Source: Osedax fenrisi (taxonomy: Eukaryota > Annelida > Polychaeta > Sabellida > Siboglinidae). Taken from it: 64,000 nucleotides of DNA. The translations under genes and the position numbers were made by a program. The stretch is from the NCBI GenBank assembly GCA_964019155.1, contig OZ025240.1, positions 20,605,021 through 20,669,020 of the forward strand, written 5' to 3'. Positions 34,308 through 45,253 of the stretch are shown here, one piece after another. Positions within the stretch are counted from its first letter, which is position 1; the number at the start of each line of letters is the position of its first letter. A model generated the notes under the pieces. It ran no database searches. It worked only from the letters and a program-made list of their open reading frames with translations, and had not been told where the DNA came from.

Positions 34308-34795
34308 GTATAGGATTATATAGGACCTATATTTCATATTTTAATATTTGATCCTATGTATTATAAATTTAATAAGGACACCTATTTGTTATCCTAAATA
34401 CCATAAAATTGTCCAAGTTTTATACAAATATATTTTGAGAGCTACTCGAATGTCCGACGCGAATAAAATTAGCTACAAATTCCCAGAACAACCCATCCTC
34501 TATCTTTCCTAGGCTATTTTTTTTGCTGTAATATATATGTAATATATGTATTTTTGTCCAGAACAACCCGATTTACTGAGAATTATCCAGAGATTGTATC
34601 TTGATAGTGATAGGAAATATTTTATTTCCATAGTAACCGGCTCCTGATTATTAAGTATAATAAATCCATTAGTTTATACACAATATTATATTTGAAAGAA
34701 GGAGAGGATAATAATGCTGAGATTTATTGTGAACAATAGCCATGTCGTAATATGTGACATTATATATATATATATATATAATAATTAGGGATGTG
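34308..34795. other. unassigned
   Basis: Mixed composition from 34430 to 34640 (for example GAATGTCCGACGCG), but no protein or repeat that I recognise; a TA run at 34762-34782. Confidence 0.4.
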
Positions 34796-35025
34796 TATAA
34801 GATGTACAGATAATTCTGTATCGGACTGTGTCACAGTCTATAGGCTACAATAATAAGTTTGGCGAATATAAATTCCTATTAAATAATAGCTTGGTATCTA
34901 TATTTAGAGCGCTAACATTATATATATATCTTTGGTAGGAATACATATGTGTAGAAGGCACATGGATATATATATAAATATATAGATTATAATAATAAGT
35001 AGTTATATATATATGTAAGCATATA
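34796..35025 (-). repeat. possible 3' LTR of the gypsy relic
   Basis: On the minus strand a purine run, AAAGGGGG, is followed by TGTTATATGC at about 35025, the arrangement seen at a polypurine tract/LTR border. No second copy is found, so this is inferred from position only. Confidence 0.35.
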
Positions 35026-36268
35026 ACACCCCCTTTATACATTTATATCTACAAGTAAATAATACAAGTGGGGATCGTACATTATTGTTAGATCAACGCA
35101 CCGCTACGGTTGACGAGGTTTGATTATCTAGATCCGGACCGGATGTCAACGGACTAGTTATGAGTGCGATATACCTGGGATGAGAATGTAATGACACACA
35201 ACTGAGGGGAATAACTACATCTGAACCGAGTATCGGTGGAGTAGAGGGTAGGGCAAGAGGTCTTGAGTGATTCTCTGATGCATATCGGTGTGTTGGTACT
35301 ACCTCCTGACAGGGCGTCGACGGGGAAGTAAGGCGGATATCTCATAGATTTCTCCCGAAGGTAGAACAATCCATACTGCGGATATTGTAACTCCGAAGTT
35401 TCATAGCTGGCTTCCATGTCTTTGATATGTGGTCACGCTGGTGAATGTTTGTGAGGGGTGTTATGTTGGACATGTACAATGAGTCATGTTTTTTACTAGT
35501 GTCGTGTGGTTGACATATTGGATGATAATTTATTCTCATTCGATAAGTCTACGGGGTAGATTCTAGGTAAAGGGTTTGCTAACTTGTGGCTGTAGAGCAG
35601 TTCGGTGGGGCTTTGTGTCGATAATTACTGGTTTAGATCATAGTAGAAGTTTCGACATCTGGAAGTTCTCAAACATCTTCAAGCTCTGCATGGTTCCTCG
35701 GCTAGGCCGTTACTTAGGAAGTGGTATGCCTGCTTGTCACGTGGTCGAATCCCCATTCGGATGCAAATATTCGGACCGCTTGTGACGAATATAGTCCTCC
35801 GTTGTCGCTAAGTAACCGGTCTAGGATACCATGTTTTAGATGATCTACAATGGTTGCGCTGGTTATGGGCGCACGCATAGTGTATATGAATGGGAATTGA
35901 GTATAAAAATCAAATATAATGAGGTACGTGATATTGTTATAGTGTACAAAATGTATACTTAGGTATTGCCATGAGTGCGTCAGTGTGTCATATGGCAATA
36001 GAGGTTACTTATACAGAAGAAAGTAAGGCTTGAAGGGTTTCGTCTCCCGTTTCTAATTTTAAATATTCTATCTTCTGTGTCCCAAACTTCAATGACTTAT
36101 CTGGACATCAAGGTCTATGTGTTCACTGGCATCTGATGGTAGGTGAAAATCTATCCGTAGCTCTATTCCTGGCTTTAAAAATATTAGCGTGAAATCTTAC
36201 TGTTGCACTCGTAGTAGCATTTTTTGGACTCGGGTTGGTGCTGTGAAGAGATTTTTCTGGGTGATCAT

Positions 36269-37007
36269 CAGGGATGGGGTCAAATACGTATTTATATTTT
36301 TATTTGAATAATTATTCAGTGATGTATTTGTATTTGAGTGTCGTATTTCGTGTATTTGATCAAATACAGTTTCAAATACACTTTTAAAAATATTTTAATT
36401 TAATAATTTAATAGAATGTAGAATTTAAACAATTACTTTATGAATGTAAAAAAACTTATAATATCCAAAGCAATCAGTCTATTGTTTACAGTTTTTTATT
36501 TTATTGATTTTCTTTAGGAATTAAATATATTAAAATAGATTTCAATTAATTATTATGAAATCTGGTATAGAGATAGGAATTATTATTTTATGATTTAATA
36601 TTTAATATGTTAATATTTGTATTTTATATTTATATTAGATTCTCTCTCTAGAACTCATATATCATTTATCCATTCATTACTCTAATTCTACGTCTTCTCC
36701 TTAATATTTAAAAAATATACCACCTATCTACATTGCTTTAATTAACCTATTAATATCATATATCCAATACATATCAATCACTAACCATGCAATGTCTATA
36801 TATATATATAATCTAGGGATAAGGATTATTATTTTATATAAAATATAATCATATTATTTAAAATATGATTAAATCAAATGATTTAATATTGAATGTGTTA
36901 ATATTTGTATTTTGTATTTGTATTTGATAATATGTATTTGTATAAAAACGTAATAAATATTTGTATTTGTATTTGTATTTGATAAAGTGTATTTGACCAC
37001 AACCCTG
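36269..37007. mobile_element. hAT-type non-autonomous element (CAGGG family), copy A
   Basis: 739 bp, ends CAGGGATGGGGTCAAATAC and the reverse of CAGGGTTGTGGTCAAATAC, flanked by a perfect 8-bp duplication GTGATCAT (36261-36268 and 37008-37015). An 8-bp duplication and CAGGG termini fit the hAT superfamily. The interior is a GTATTTG-rich, non-coding sequence. It interrupts RNase H of the gypsy relic, which rejoins in register across it. Confidence 0.92.
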
Positions 37008-37364
37008 GTGATCATCTGCACTTCTGGTCAGACTTAATAATGTGAAACCATTCGATTCCGAATATTACGGCTTACATTTATTTTTCGATATTTACATAAC
37101 GAGTCTCAGCGGGGCTGAATATCTTAGATGCGAAGGTGATGGGGATTTCGTCTTGTTGGATGGATGTAGGAGGATGGCGTCAAAGTAATCGTATGAAGCG
37201 TCTACTTGAATTGTTATCTTCTTCTTTGTGGCATAATATGATAGAGTAGTATATTTATTCTTCCATGTTATTGAATATATTAAGTATTCGACATCTTTTT
37301 TGAGAAGTTAACATAGAAGTATCGTAAGGTGTGACAGGTCTTTATTAAAGGGCCACATGTAGTT

Positions 37365-37400
37365 CGCGATAACTATGAATTATAATTCATAGGTATCGCG
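37365..37400. repeat. 36-bp near-perfect palindrome
   Basis: Starts CGCGATAACTATGAAT and ends with its inverse, with one mismatched pair. It sits in the relic just upstream of RNase H, followed by a second small palindromic run (ATAATTATGATAATGATAATT). Confidence 0.7.
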
Positions 37401-37515
37401 TAATAATTATGATAATGATAATTATCAATGGCTTGCGGAGAATCTTGTGAGGTTATCTGTTGAATTAACTTCTCACACTTGGGGTCGGTATGTACGCCAT
37501 CATTGTTGAAGAGGA

Positions 37516-37698
37516 GATCGTTAGTCATATATATATATATATATATATATGCATGGATATTTGTGTATATATATAATATATTATATAAAATTATTATATA
37601 TATATATAAATTGTTGTTATGTATTAATCACTGTCTAAGTTGTGTAATACTAATATATTATTACACTGTTAAGTTGTGTGTATATATAGGGAGTAAAA
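37516..37698. other. AT tract between two elements
   Basis: TA dinucleotide runs (37530-37552) and no genes. Confidence 0.5.
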
Positions 37699-38739
37699 TG
37701 TCAAGGCGTATTTAAGTTAATTGGTTAGACTTATTCTTCAAGAGATTATACATAGCGTGGTCCGCTATATATACGCAGATGTCTGAGCGTGGGGCAGTAA
37801 TGCGAGACGGCAGAAACGTACATTGTACATGCATCGTGATACCAGGCACTAGGCGTATATGCGCTGATATTACGTAGATGTACAATATCGACGCATATAT
37901 ATAAATAAAATATATAACATCCCCTCTTCTCCCTATTGGTTATCGAAGAGGGGTTGGGGTCATTCCCTCTTCTCACGTATGGAAGAAGGATATCATGTTG
38001 GAGGTGGCCATGGGAATGGCAATACATGCGATGTGTATGGTGCTGATGGCATCACGGATGGTGGGGGTGATGGTGAGGGGTTCACGGATATTGTGGGTGA
38101 GATCGAGAGGGTCACGGGTGACGTTGAGAACATATCGGGTATTATGTGTAATGTTGAATGCGTCACAGATGTCGTGGGTGACAGCGGGGGTGTACCGAAT
38201 ATGTACCTGATATAGTGGGCAAGGGCGAAAGCGTACCGGATGTCGTGGGTAGTGGCTGAGAGTCACGGAGGTCATGAGTGACGGCGAGGGTGTACAGGAT
38301 ATCATACCGGATGTAGTGGGCAATGGCGAGGACGTAAATAAAATGTTAAACAACATTTTCAGCTCGTCTAGCCGATCTTCATTGTGCCAATCGAAGGAAG
38401 GAGTTGGTCTAGGGTTCATGATTGTTTATAGTCGTTGGGCGTGGGGGTAGATGTTTCCTAACGTGCTCTCACTGGCAGGATGATATTCATTGGACATGAG
38501 GTTGGACGCTTATTGATGTTACGTCAAGGCTTATGTACGTTTATTGGTTATACTTATTCTTCAAGTGATTATACATAGCGGCGGTCCGCTATATATACAC
38601 AGCTGTCTGCGCGTGGGGGGGGGGTCATGCGAGATGGAAGGAATGTACGTGCATTATGATACCAGGCACTATGCGTATATTCGCTGATATCACGTAGATG
38701 TACAATATCGTCGCATATAAATAAATACAATATATAACA
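37699..38739 (-). mobile_element. very short LTR element (TRIM-like)
   Basis: Two direct repeats of about 221 bp (37699-37919 and 38517-38739) bound only about 600 bp of internal sequence. On the minus strand each starts TGTTATATATT and ends near CCTTGACA or CCTTGACGTAACA. A purine run, AGAAGAGGGGA, stands directly before the 3' LTR (at 37920-37930), as expected for a polypurine tract. The LTRs have diverged by perhaps 15 percent by eye, so it is old. No clear target duplication (TTTTA against CTTAT) and no clear tRNA-primer site. It must depend on enzymes from another element. Confidence 0.7.
37973..38419 (-). CDS. possible gag remnant inside the short LTR element
   Basis: 148 codons from ATG at 38419: it begins MNPRPTPSFDWHNEDRLDEL, a plausible gag-like start, then turns into repetitive Thr/Asn/Ile/His-rich sequence matching a degenerate minisatellite on the DNA (words such as GTCGTGGGTGACG and TTCACGGATATTGTG). 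Only the first 25-30 residues look like a protein. The remainder may be an expanded DNA repeat that happens to stay open. Confidence 0.35.
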   Translation of the reverse strand: MNPRPTPSFDWHNEDRLDELKMLFNILFTSSPLPTTSGMISCTPSPSLMTSVTLSHYPRHPVRFRPCPLYQVHIRYTPAVTHDICDAFNITHNTRYVLNVTRDPLDLTHNIREPLTITPTIRDAISTIHIACIAIPMATSNMISFFHT

Positions 38740-39027
38740 ATAAGTACAAGGCATTTTAACCTGTTTAACCTGTTTAACCTGTTAATATTTAATACATTCA
38801 ATAATATAATAATCTAAACATTTTGTTAATATATATGTTATTACATATAAAGGTTAATATATATATATATATAGGATGATACGGTTGGTAGGTAAAAATT
38901 AAATGGCAACATTACGTGGCGCACAAGGCGTACTTGTTAAAAAAACGGAAGAATAAAACTAAACAAAATAAATCAAACAACCTACAAATATCAATACGCA
39001 AATAGGATGGTACTCGTATGTGTAAAT

Positions 39028-39061
<34 letters not shown>

Positions 39062-39477
39062 TGGTTTATAAATATATTTTTCAAAAGGAATTATTCCATA
39101 TATACATGTTTATCATTAAGATTTTATTTTCGTGTGCACTATAGTGGTACATTATACGCTCTTAGAGCGTATAATGAATTAGGGCGACATACACCTTGCG
39201 CGACATTTGTGACATTTGATATTTATAGTTATTTAATGTTTGCCTAACGTCCGTATTCCCATGTATATAATATATATATATAGTGGAAGTATATAGTAGT
39301 AATTATATTAAAAATGTAAATAAATTTAGGTTGTATAAAAATTAAAAAAAAGTATGTACAATTTTGTATATCTTATTTAATAAGTTATTATATATTATAA
39401 ATTATAATTTATAATATAATATATATTATATAATATACCTGGTACTAGGTTAAATATCGTGATTTTTTTAATACTCT
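38740..39477. other. AT-rich spacer with a small foldback element
   Basis: Three tandem TTTAACCTG units at 38755-38785. At 38875-39260 a block contains AAAAAAACGGAAGAATAAAA and CAAACAACC, words shared with the interior of the foldback elements of the palindrome arms and with 39555-39610. A palindrome lies at 39150-39176. TA runs at 39031-39058. Confidence 0.45.
39150..39176. repeat. 27-bp palindrome
   Basis: CATTATACGCTCT, one central base, then its exact inverse. Possible hairpin; no other function inferred. Confidence 0.85.
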
Positions 39478-39707
39478 ATGATATAGTCTATTATAGGAAT
39501 TATCTTAAAGCAGGCCGCAGATTGTTATTATAATAATGTCAGAGTTCATTATAATGCAGCTAAAAAATACAGAAAAATAAAACAAAACCAAATAAATTAA
39601 ACAACCCCAAAATAAAAATTGAACTCTAACAATATAATAATAATAATCGGCGGCCTTCTTTGATATTAACGTATCATACTATATGATAGACTATATCACT
39701 GATAGAC
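39478..39707. mobile_element. small foldback element with GCAGGCCGC inner ends
   Basis: Outer arms TGATATAGTCTAT pair with ATAGACTATATCAC at the right end. Inner arms AGGCCGCAGATTGTTATTAT pair with the reverse of AGGCCGCCGATTATTATTAT. The AGGCCGCC word also appears in the palindrome arms near 2280 and 24593. Its middle shares AATGCAGCTAAAAAA with the foldback elements at 1363 and elsewhere. About 230 bp, non-coding. Confidence 0.65.
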
Positions 39708-39728
39708 TCTATCAGTGATAGAGTCTAT
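39702..39728. repeat. 27-bp palindrome resembling a tet operator
   Basis: The central 19 bases, 39706-39724, are ACTCTATCAGTGATAGAGT, a perfect palindrome around one G. This is one base from the bacterial Tn10 tet operator O1. In this eukaryotic setting it is most likely a chance palindrome at the end of the foldback element. Confidence 0.85.
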
Positions 39729-39889
39729 GTGACATAGACTCTATGTCCGTAACATATAATTGGTAAACTAATATTGGTAAAACCCAATTAAATTAAATTA
39801 ATTATTAATAGAATATTTAAAAATGTTACCTGGTAAAATTTAAAATCTTACATTTTTTTTCTTACACGATAAATTACTTAATAAATTAC
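39729..39889. other. short spacer
   Basis: Another GTGACATAGACTCTATGTC palindromic word follows the previous palindrome; then AT-rich sequence. Confidence 0.5.
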
Positions 39890-40250
39890 TTAATACACAT
39901 GATTATGAATGTATATAATTATATATTTAATTCATAATTACAAATTATTCTATATATTTAAATAGTAAGTATATATTTAACAATCTTAATATATATTTTA
40001 AAATTATTAAATTTTAAATATTAAATTGATAAAAATACTTGTATTACCTTAGTATTTATACATATTTATATTTTAATACACATGATTATGGATATATATA
40101 TAATTATATATTTAATACACAATTAAACATTATTCTATTTAAATGTTAAGTATATATTTAATAATAATCTTAATATATATTTTAAGATTATTAAATTTTA
40201 AATATTAAATTTTAAATTAATAAAAATACTTGTATTACCTGAGTATTTAT
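39890..40250. repeat. tandem duplication of about 180 bp
   Basis: Two units, about 39893-40070 and 40075-40250, sharing ACACATGATTATG, TATATATTTAA, CTTAATATATATTTTAA and AAAAATACTTGTATTACC. Non-coding. Confidence 0.8.
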
Positions 40251-40814
40251 GAATCATTCCATTTATTATTTCAAAATATAAAAAAAATAAATAATAAATT
40301 AATTAAAATGTATATTTTTTATTAATATAATATTTTATTTTTTTATTTTTTATATATATGATCCATATGTAATATAAAGTCTAAATCCATCAATTCCCTA
40401 TAGACATATATCCAACAATATTACGTATTTCATTGAAAATGGTGTGTCTACTAAACAGTTATTTTTATGGATCCAATATATATAGAGTGAAAATTCAATC
40501 ATTATTTAAACTTACCCATTCTATTGATTTTTAAATTATTAATAAATAATATACAACTTTATTTCCTATATATTAATTATATAATTTTATTATAAGTCAA
40601 ATTTATACCAAAAGTGATAAATTATTGCCCTAAACTATTTGGTGGACACGAAATTGCCCTCCAAATAATCATGTCTACCAAATGATTAATATTATGCAAG
40701 AAATGTCAACCAAATCTGGTATGTTCATATATATATATATATAATTTAAGTATAAATATGTTATGTGGTTGAGTAAGTAAGACGTTGGTAGTTTGCATAT
40801 TTATTAGGTATATA
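40251..40814. other. AT-rich spacer
   Basis: No gene seen. It has TTGGTGGACA and TCTACCAAATGATTA words also found at the inner end of the palindrome arms (3600, 23265), so it may hold a diverged piece of that sequence (40625-40720). Confidence 0.45.
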
Positions 40815-41080
40815 TGTAGGCATGAGGGGGGGCGTGGCGAGTACGCCGATAAGGGGGAGATACGTGGGAATGGGGGAGCATGACGAGGACGCCGACAAGG
40901 GGGGAGATACGTTGGAAATGGGGAAGTGTGACGAGGACGCCGACAAGGGGGGGATATTCAAGCGTGGTAGTGGGACGGGGCGGTATGCCTGAGTGCAGAC
41001 AGGTGCACCGTATGCGTGATGCACGTTCCCTTAGCCAATCAGGGAGCTCACGCACGCAGTGCGGGCGTCGACCTAATTAG
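40815..41080. repeat. GC-rich minisatellite and flanking GC block
   Basis: Three units of about 48 bp with GACGAGGACGCCGACAAGGG, GGGAGATACGT and GGAAATGGGG. It is followed by a GC-balanced block with CCAATCAGGGAGCTCACGC, then CGCAGTGCGGGCGTCG. Very different from the 75-80 percent AT of the surroundings. Reading frames on both strands stay open here only because the repeat lacks stops. Confidence 0.75.
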
Positions 41081-41255
41081 CCAGAAGGTAAACATATTAC
41101 ATAATGGGACGTCCGATATCTAGTTCGTTAGCTAGATATGGAACGTTCCATTATGCTCGCGGTACGGAATAATCCATTATAAGAATATAAGAATATATAT
41201 AGATATAGGGGTATTCGTACATATATAGATGTATGTATGTATATACATTATATAA

Positions 41256-41297
<42 letters not shown>

Positions 41298-41489
41298 ATT
41301 CTACATATTTTGATTAAATAAGTGACATTACCATTATCCTATTAAAAGAAAAATAGTTTTTAAATATATATTTATTATTTAAGTAATAATATCATCGTCA
41401 TTTTTAAAAGCTGTCACAGATTCGTTTTGTTTTCCTTCCACAGAATCGTTTTATTTTCCTACCAACCATTTAATATTATTATTATAGTA

Positions 41490-41524
<35 letters not shown>
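41081..41524. other. unassigned, with TA runs
   Basis: 41095-41190 holds CATAATGGGACGTCCG and GTTCCATTATGCTCGCGG, similar to words near 5010-5110. Long TA runs at 41259-41291 and 41494-41522. Confidence 0.45.
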
Positions 41525-41527
<3 letters not shown>

Positions 41528-43369
41528 TGAAAGCCGTTTACTTCGACAGCCACGTACATCGATAATTCGGCTACATAGACATTTCGAGATATTTTTGTTG
41601 GATTTACACCTATTTATATGTAAATTAATCCGCGTACAATGTACGCCGTACATCGACAATCCACTTATATCGATAATTCGGCATTATTGACATATTTATG
41701 AGGTAATATTTGGAATTGAATCCATTTATATCGATAAATTTGATTATAAAACAAATTATTTACAAATTTTAATTTGTATGAAAAGTATTCCCATAGTATT
41801 TATTTATATTCCCCTATAGGGGTTACTACACAATATCATTAGTATATCTATAAATAACTTGATCTTTAATATCTTACGTAATTGGTCAATATTTAGATAC
41901 GCCTACAAATATGTATCATATATAATATAATATGCTATAATATATTATATCATATTATATAAACATATTGCATATTGTATATATATATACTATAATATAT
42001 TATACACTACTTGTATATCAGTATTACTACTATATTCTATTTATGTTAAATACAATTAATTATAATATTATAGTTTTATAATAATAAAGTACGCGATATA
42101 TACAAAATGTCTACTAAGTTGTTGATAAATAGTTTTTATCATATACAAATATCAAAAAATTAACATAAGTAAAAAGTAGGAAAGTAACAATGAAATATAT
42201 AATCCGTAGTCATATATTATTGTGTCAGTAGTGTATAGTATCCTTAATTACTGGCGTCACTATTACGTACTAACACCTATGACTCATCGTGTAGGTATAT
42301 ATTTATATTCAATTTATATCTAAATATCATGTTATCCATTATAAGTAATACTATATATAATTAAATATATTGTATTATATTACACTATGGCACGGGAATA
42401 CTATAACATATTATATGATATACAAATACATTGCATGGATCAACTCTCTGAGTACAAGTCGGTGGTGCATTGCATCACCAGATGCAGATATATGAGCTCA
42501 ATTGTAATTAACAATTATTAAAATAGATTTTTAATAATATAATGTCATAATATCAATAGTAGCAAAGGTATTGGCGTAATTTGCTAACACGGTCTCATCA
42601 TGAATTGTTACGTCATTAGTTTCCATTGTATTTTTTTATTTTTTCTATATCCTATGTTATATATAATAAAGTAATCATTATTATACAATATGTCTAAATA
42701 TCATAATATTATCTATTATACATCATTGTATTTCGAATATGTAAACTAATAGTATATTATAGTATGCATATATACATACATGCAATAATTTAAAAGTAAG
42801 ATATAACTATATAACTATATATAGTTATATATATAATTATATATAACAAAAACTATCAAACACATAATTAATAAAATAGATAAATATTCTTATAAATATA
42901 AAGATCGTGAATCAAATAAGCCGATCCGGGATGGCCGATCAATTATCGCAATCCTGCCCATCACTAACTATACTGTATTCTATATAGGTTAACCTATACT
43001 TTATAGTTAAGTATAATATATACTATATAGTATACTATACTATATATCATATACTCTACTATACTATAATATACTATATACATTTAAGTAATACTTTTTA
43101 ATATATTCTTTGATTGAATTGCGATGGGTGTGTAAATTATTAGTTATTAAATATTAATAATATTTATATTATTTAATAAACATGTAATTAAACCTTTTTT
43201 TTATTATATTATATCATATAATTTATATGCATATATATATTATTACATACAATTAATTATAAATAAACTAATGCGTTATACATCATTACCTATCGCTCAT
43301 ATCGACAATCCGCCTATATCGACATTTTTGGAGCTTACACAACCATGTCGATGTAAGAGGCTTTCACAG
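41525..43369. mobile_element. pogo-like (Tc1/mariner) non-autonomous element
   Basis: Ends CAGTGAAAGCCGTTTACTTC and the reverse of CTGTGAAAGCCTCTTACATC, about 24 bp with a few mismatches, flanked by TA on both sides. Subterminal words TATCGACAATCC and TATCGATAATTC repeat inside both ends. CAGTGAAA termini with TA targets are the mark of pogo/Tigger-type elements. No transposase frame in the 1845 bp. The TA duplication lies within AT runs, so it is weak evidence by itself. Confidence 0.8.
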
Positions 43370-44066
43370 TATATATATATTAGTGTTATCATTGAACACT
43401 AATATGTGCATATATGGTAACTATAGGTATTAAATATTGATTTTAATTTCAAATTCAAATTTTAAACCAATAAAAATTAAGGGTGTATTAAAATATAAGA
43501 CGCGTATTAAAATATGATTAATATTTTTATTTAACAAACAAATTTTATTACATATTTTAATATCTTATTTATAAATTTGTAAAATTTCTGTAATTATTTG
43601 TGAGTATTTATTTTAATAAGTGATTTTATAAGCGTAATCGATATAATAATTATTTGAAATTGACAGGATTTTTGTAAATACTTGTCACATTTAATTATAT
43701 ATTTCGATATCGTATACAAATATTTTACTAAAAAATTTATATTTTTACATTAAGCATAGATTATTGATAAAGTATACTTGATAAAAAAATCACATATGTA
43801 TATAACAAGATATCATTGGTTGAAAAGAGAAGCTTCCAAACAGAAAATTTATAAATGTTCTTTCTATAATAGCTGTCTACGCAAGACGTTATATTCTTGT
43901 ATTCATTTTATACTATTCATTATTTATTTTGTATAATACTTTATAACTATTATTAAACTATTACTATAAAAATAAATTAATATTTATCTATTTTATAACT
44001 TCTATTCTTATATTTATTTGTATATCTCATTATAATATGTATTTAAGTACTACTCTATATTAGTAC
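43370..44066. other. AT-rich spacer
   Basis: No gene or clear repeat. Confidence 0.5.
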
Positions 44067-45253
44067 CAGGGATGGGGTCAAATATGTATATGTATTTAAA
44101 TACGCTGATTTTGTATATTTGTATTTATATTTGTATTTGAATAATTAATCAGTAATGTATTTTTATTTGTTGTATTTGATCAAATACATTTCTAAATACA
44201 ATTTAAACAATTACTTTATGAATTAACAAATTAACAAATTAACAATAATGTATATTAAATAATACATTTAATAATATAAATTATATAATAGAACAATAAT
44301 TTTCAAAGAATTTTATGAATACTATATAAATAAATTTATGAATTTATATTCTATATATAAAACGTATGTGTTAAGGTATGTTCACATGAACAATCTATTC
44401 CAGTAATTTCGCAATAAATTCTTAGGAATTCCAGTTTAAAAATCCCCTAGTGGTATAAATGTTAGGTTACTTAAAAATACATACATTTGATGAACATATG
44501 AACTTAAGTACATTATATAATCATAAAGTGGTAATATATATATTCATAATTTAATAATTATATAAGGAATTATATATTATAATTATTAATCAATTATTAT
44601 TAATTATTAATTAAACATTCGTAAACGATTAAATAACTTAAATTGAATTACTTATCTTAATCGTAAACGATTATAATTGATTGATATTAGATTGACCTAT
44701 AGAAATGTAAATGTATATGCATTAATGTTAGTCAGTATACATGTACGTGCGCTTTACCAATTACCAATTACATAACTTGTCACATAAACTAGAATAAATT
44801 CGTATTAGAACATTTAGTAAAAATCGCAGAAAAACATAGAATTTTACATTTTGGGAATTAATAAGAATTCCATTGCGAAATTTCTTGAATAGATTTCTCA
44901 TGTGAACAGCACTTTATAAATTATAACTTATAATATCCTAAACAACAAGTCTATTGTTTACAGTTTTTTATTTTATTGATTTTCTTTAGGAATTAAATAT
45001 ATTTAAAATATATTTCAATTAATTATTATGCAATCTGGTATATGGATAAGGATTATTATTTTAAATCAAATATGCCCATATGATTTAAAATATGAATAAA
45101 TCAAATGATTTAATATTTAATGTATTAATATTTTTATATTGTAATTGTATTTGTATTTGTATAAAAATGTAATAAATATTTGTATTTGTATTTGATTCTT
45201 TAAGAAAAATATATTTGTATTTGTATTTGATAAAGTGTTTAACCCCAACCCTG
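44067..45253. mobile_element. hAT-type non-autonomous element (CAGGG family), copy B
   Basis: Ends CAGGGATGGGGTCAAATA and the reverse of CAGGGTTGGGGTTAAACAC, flanked by a perfect 8-bp duplication ATTAGTAC (44059-44066 and 45254-45261). Length without the nested element is about 644 bp. The interior is collinear with 36269-37007. Confidence 0.92.
44374..44913. mobile_element. PIF/Harbinger-type element nested in the hAT-type element
   Basis: 540 bp with about 55-bp inverted ends (AGGTATGTTCACATGA... and the reverse of AGTGCTGTTCACATGA...), both continuing with AATCTATTC and AATTTCGCAAT. Flanked by TTA on both sides (44371-44373 and 44914-44916). A three-base TTA duplication and GTTCACA near the ends fit PIF/Harbinger elements. 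Non-coding interior. Confidence 0.82.

Larger units (their letters stand above)
35026..37515 (-). pseudogene. K02A2.6-like Ty3/gypsy pol relic, interrupted by a hAT-type element
   Basis: Minus strand, shifting frames. In order from 37515: end of reverse transcriptase (NNDGVHTDP; then DLSHLTILL, LLKKDVEY), RNase H (ITIQVDASYD about 37210; FASKIFSPAETRYVNIEK about 37120; VIFGIEWFH about 37050), the hAT-type insertion at 36269-37007, then RNase H tail (FTAPTRVQKMLLRVQQ, about 36240), then integrase core 35998-35714 (TYLIIFDFYTQFPFIYTM, DRLLSDNGGLYSS, ASEWGFDHVTS) and the C-terminal domain (ISKTWKPAMKLRSYNI, about 35430). In the integrase the first catalytic Asp position reads His (SIHFVH). Frameshifts and stops make it dead. 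Confidence 0.82.

Noticed and set aside
37979..38215. Plus-strand frames across the GC-rich interior of the short LTR element
   Set aside because: They overlap a degenerate DNA repeat lacking stops, and lie opposite to the element's coding direction.
40761..41080. Proline-rich minus-strand and Arg-rich plus-strand frames in the GC-rich minisatellite
   Set aside because: They arise from the 48-bp repeat; unit number and frame are not conserved outside it.
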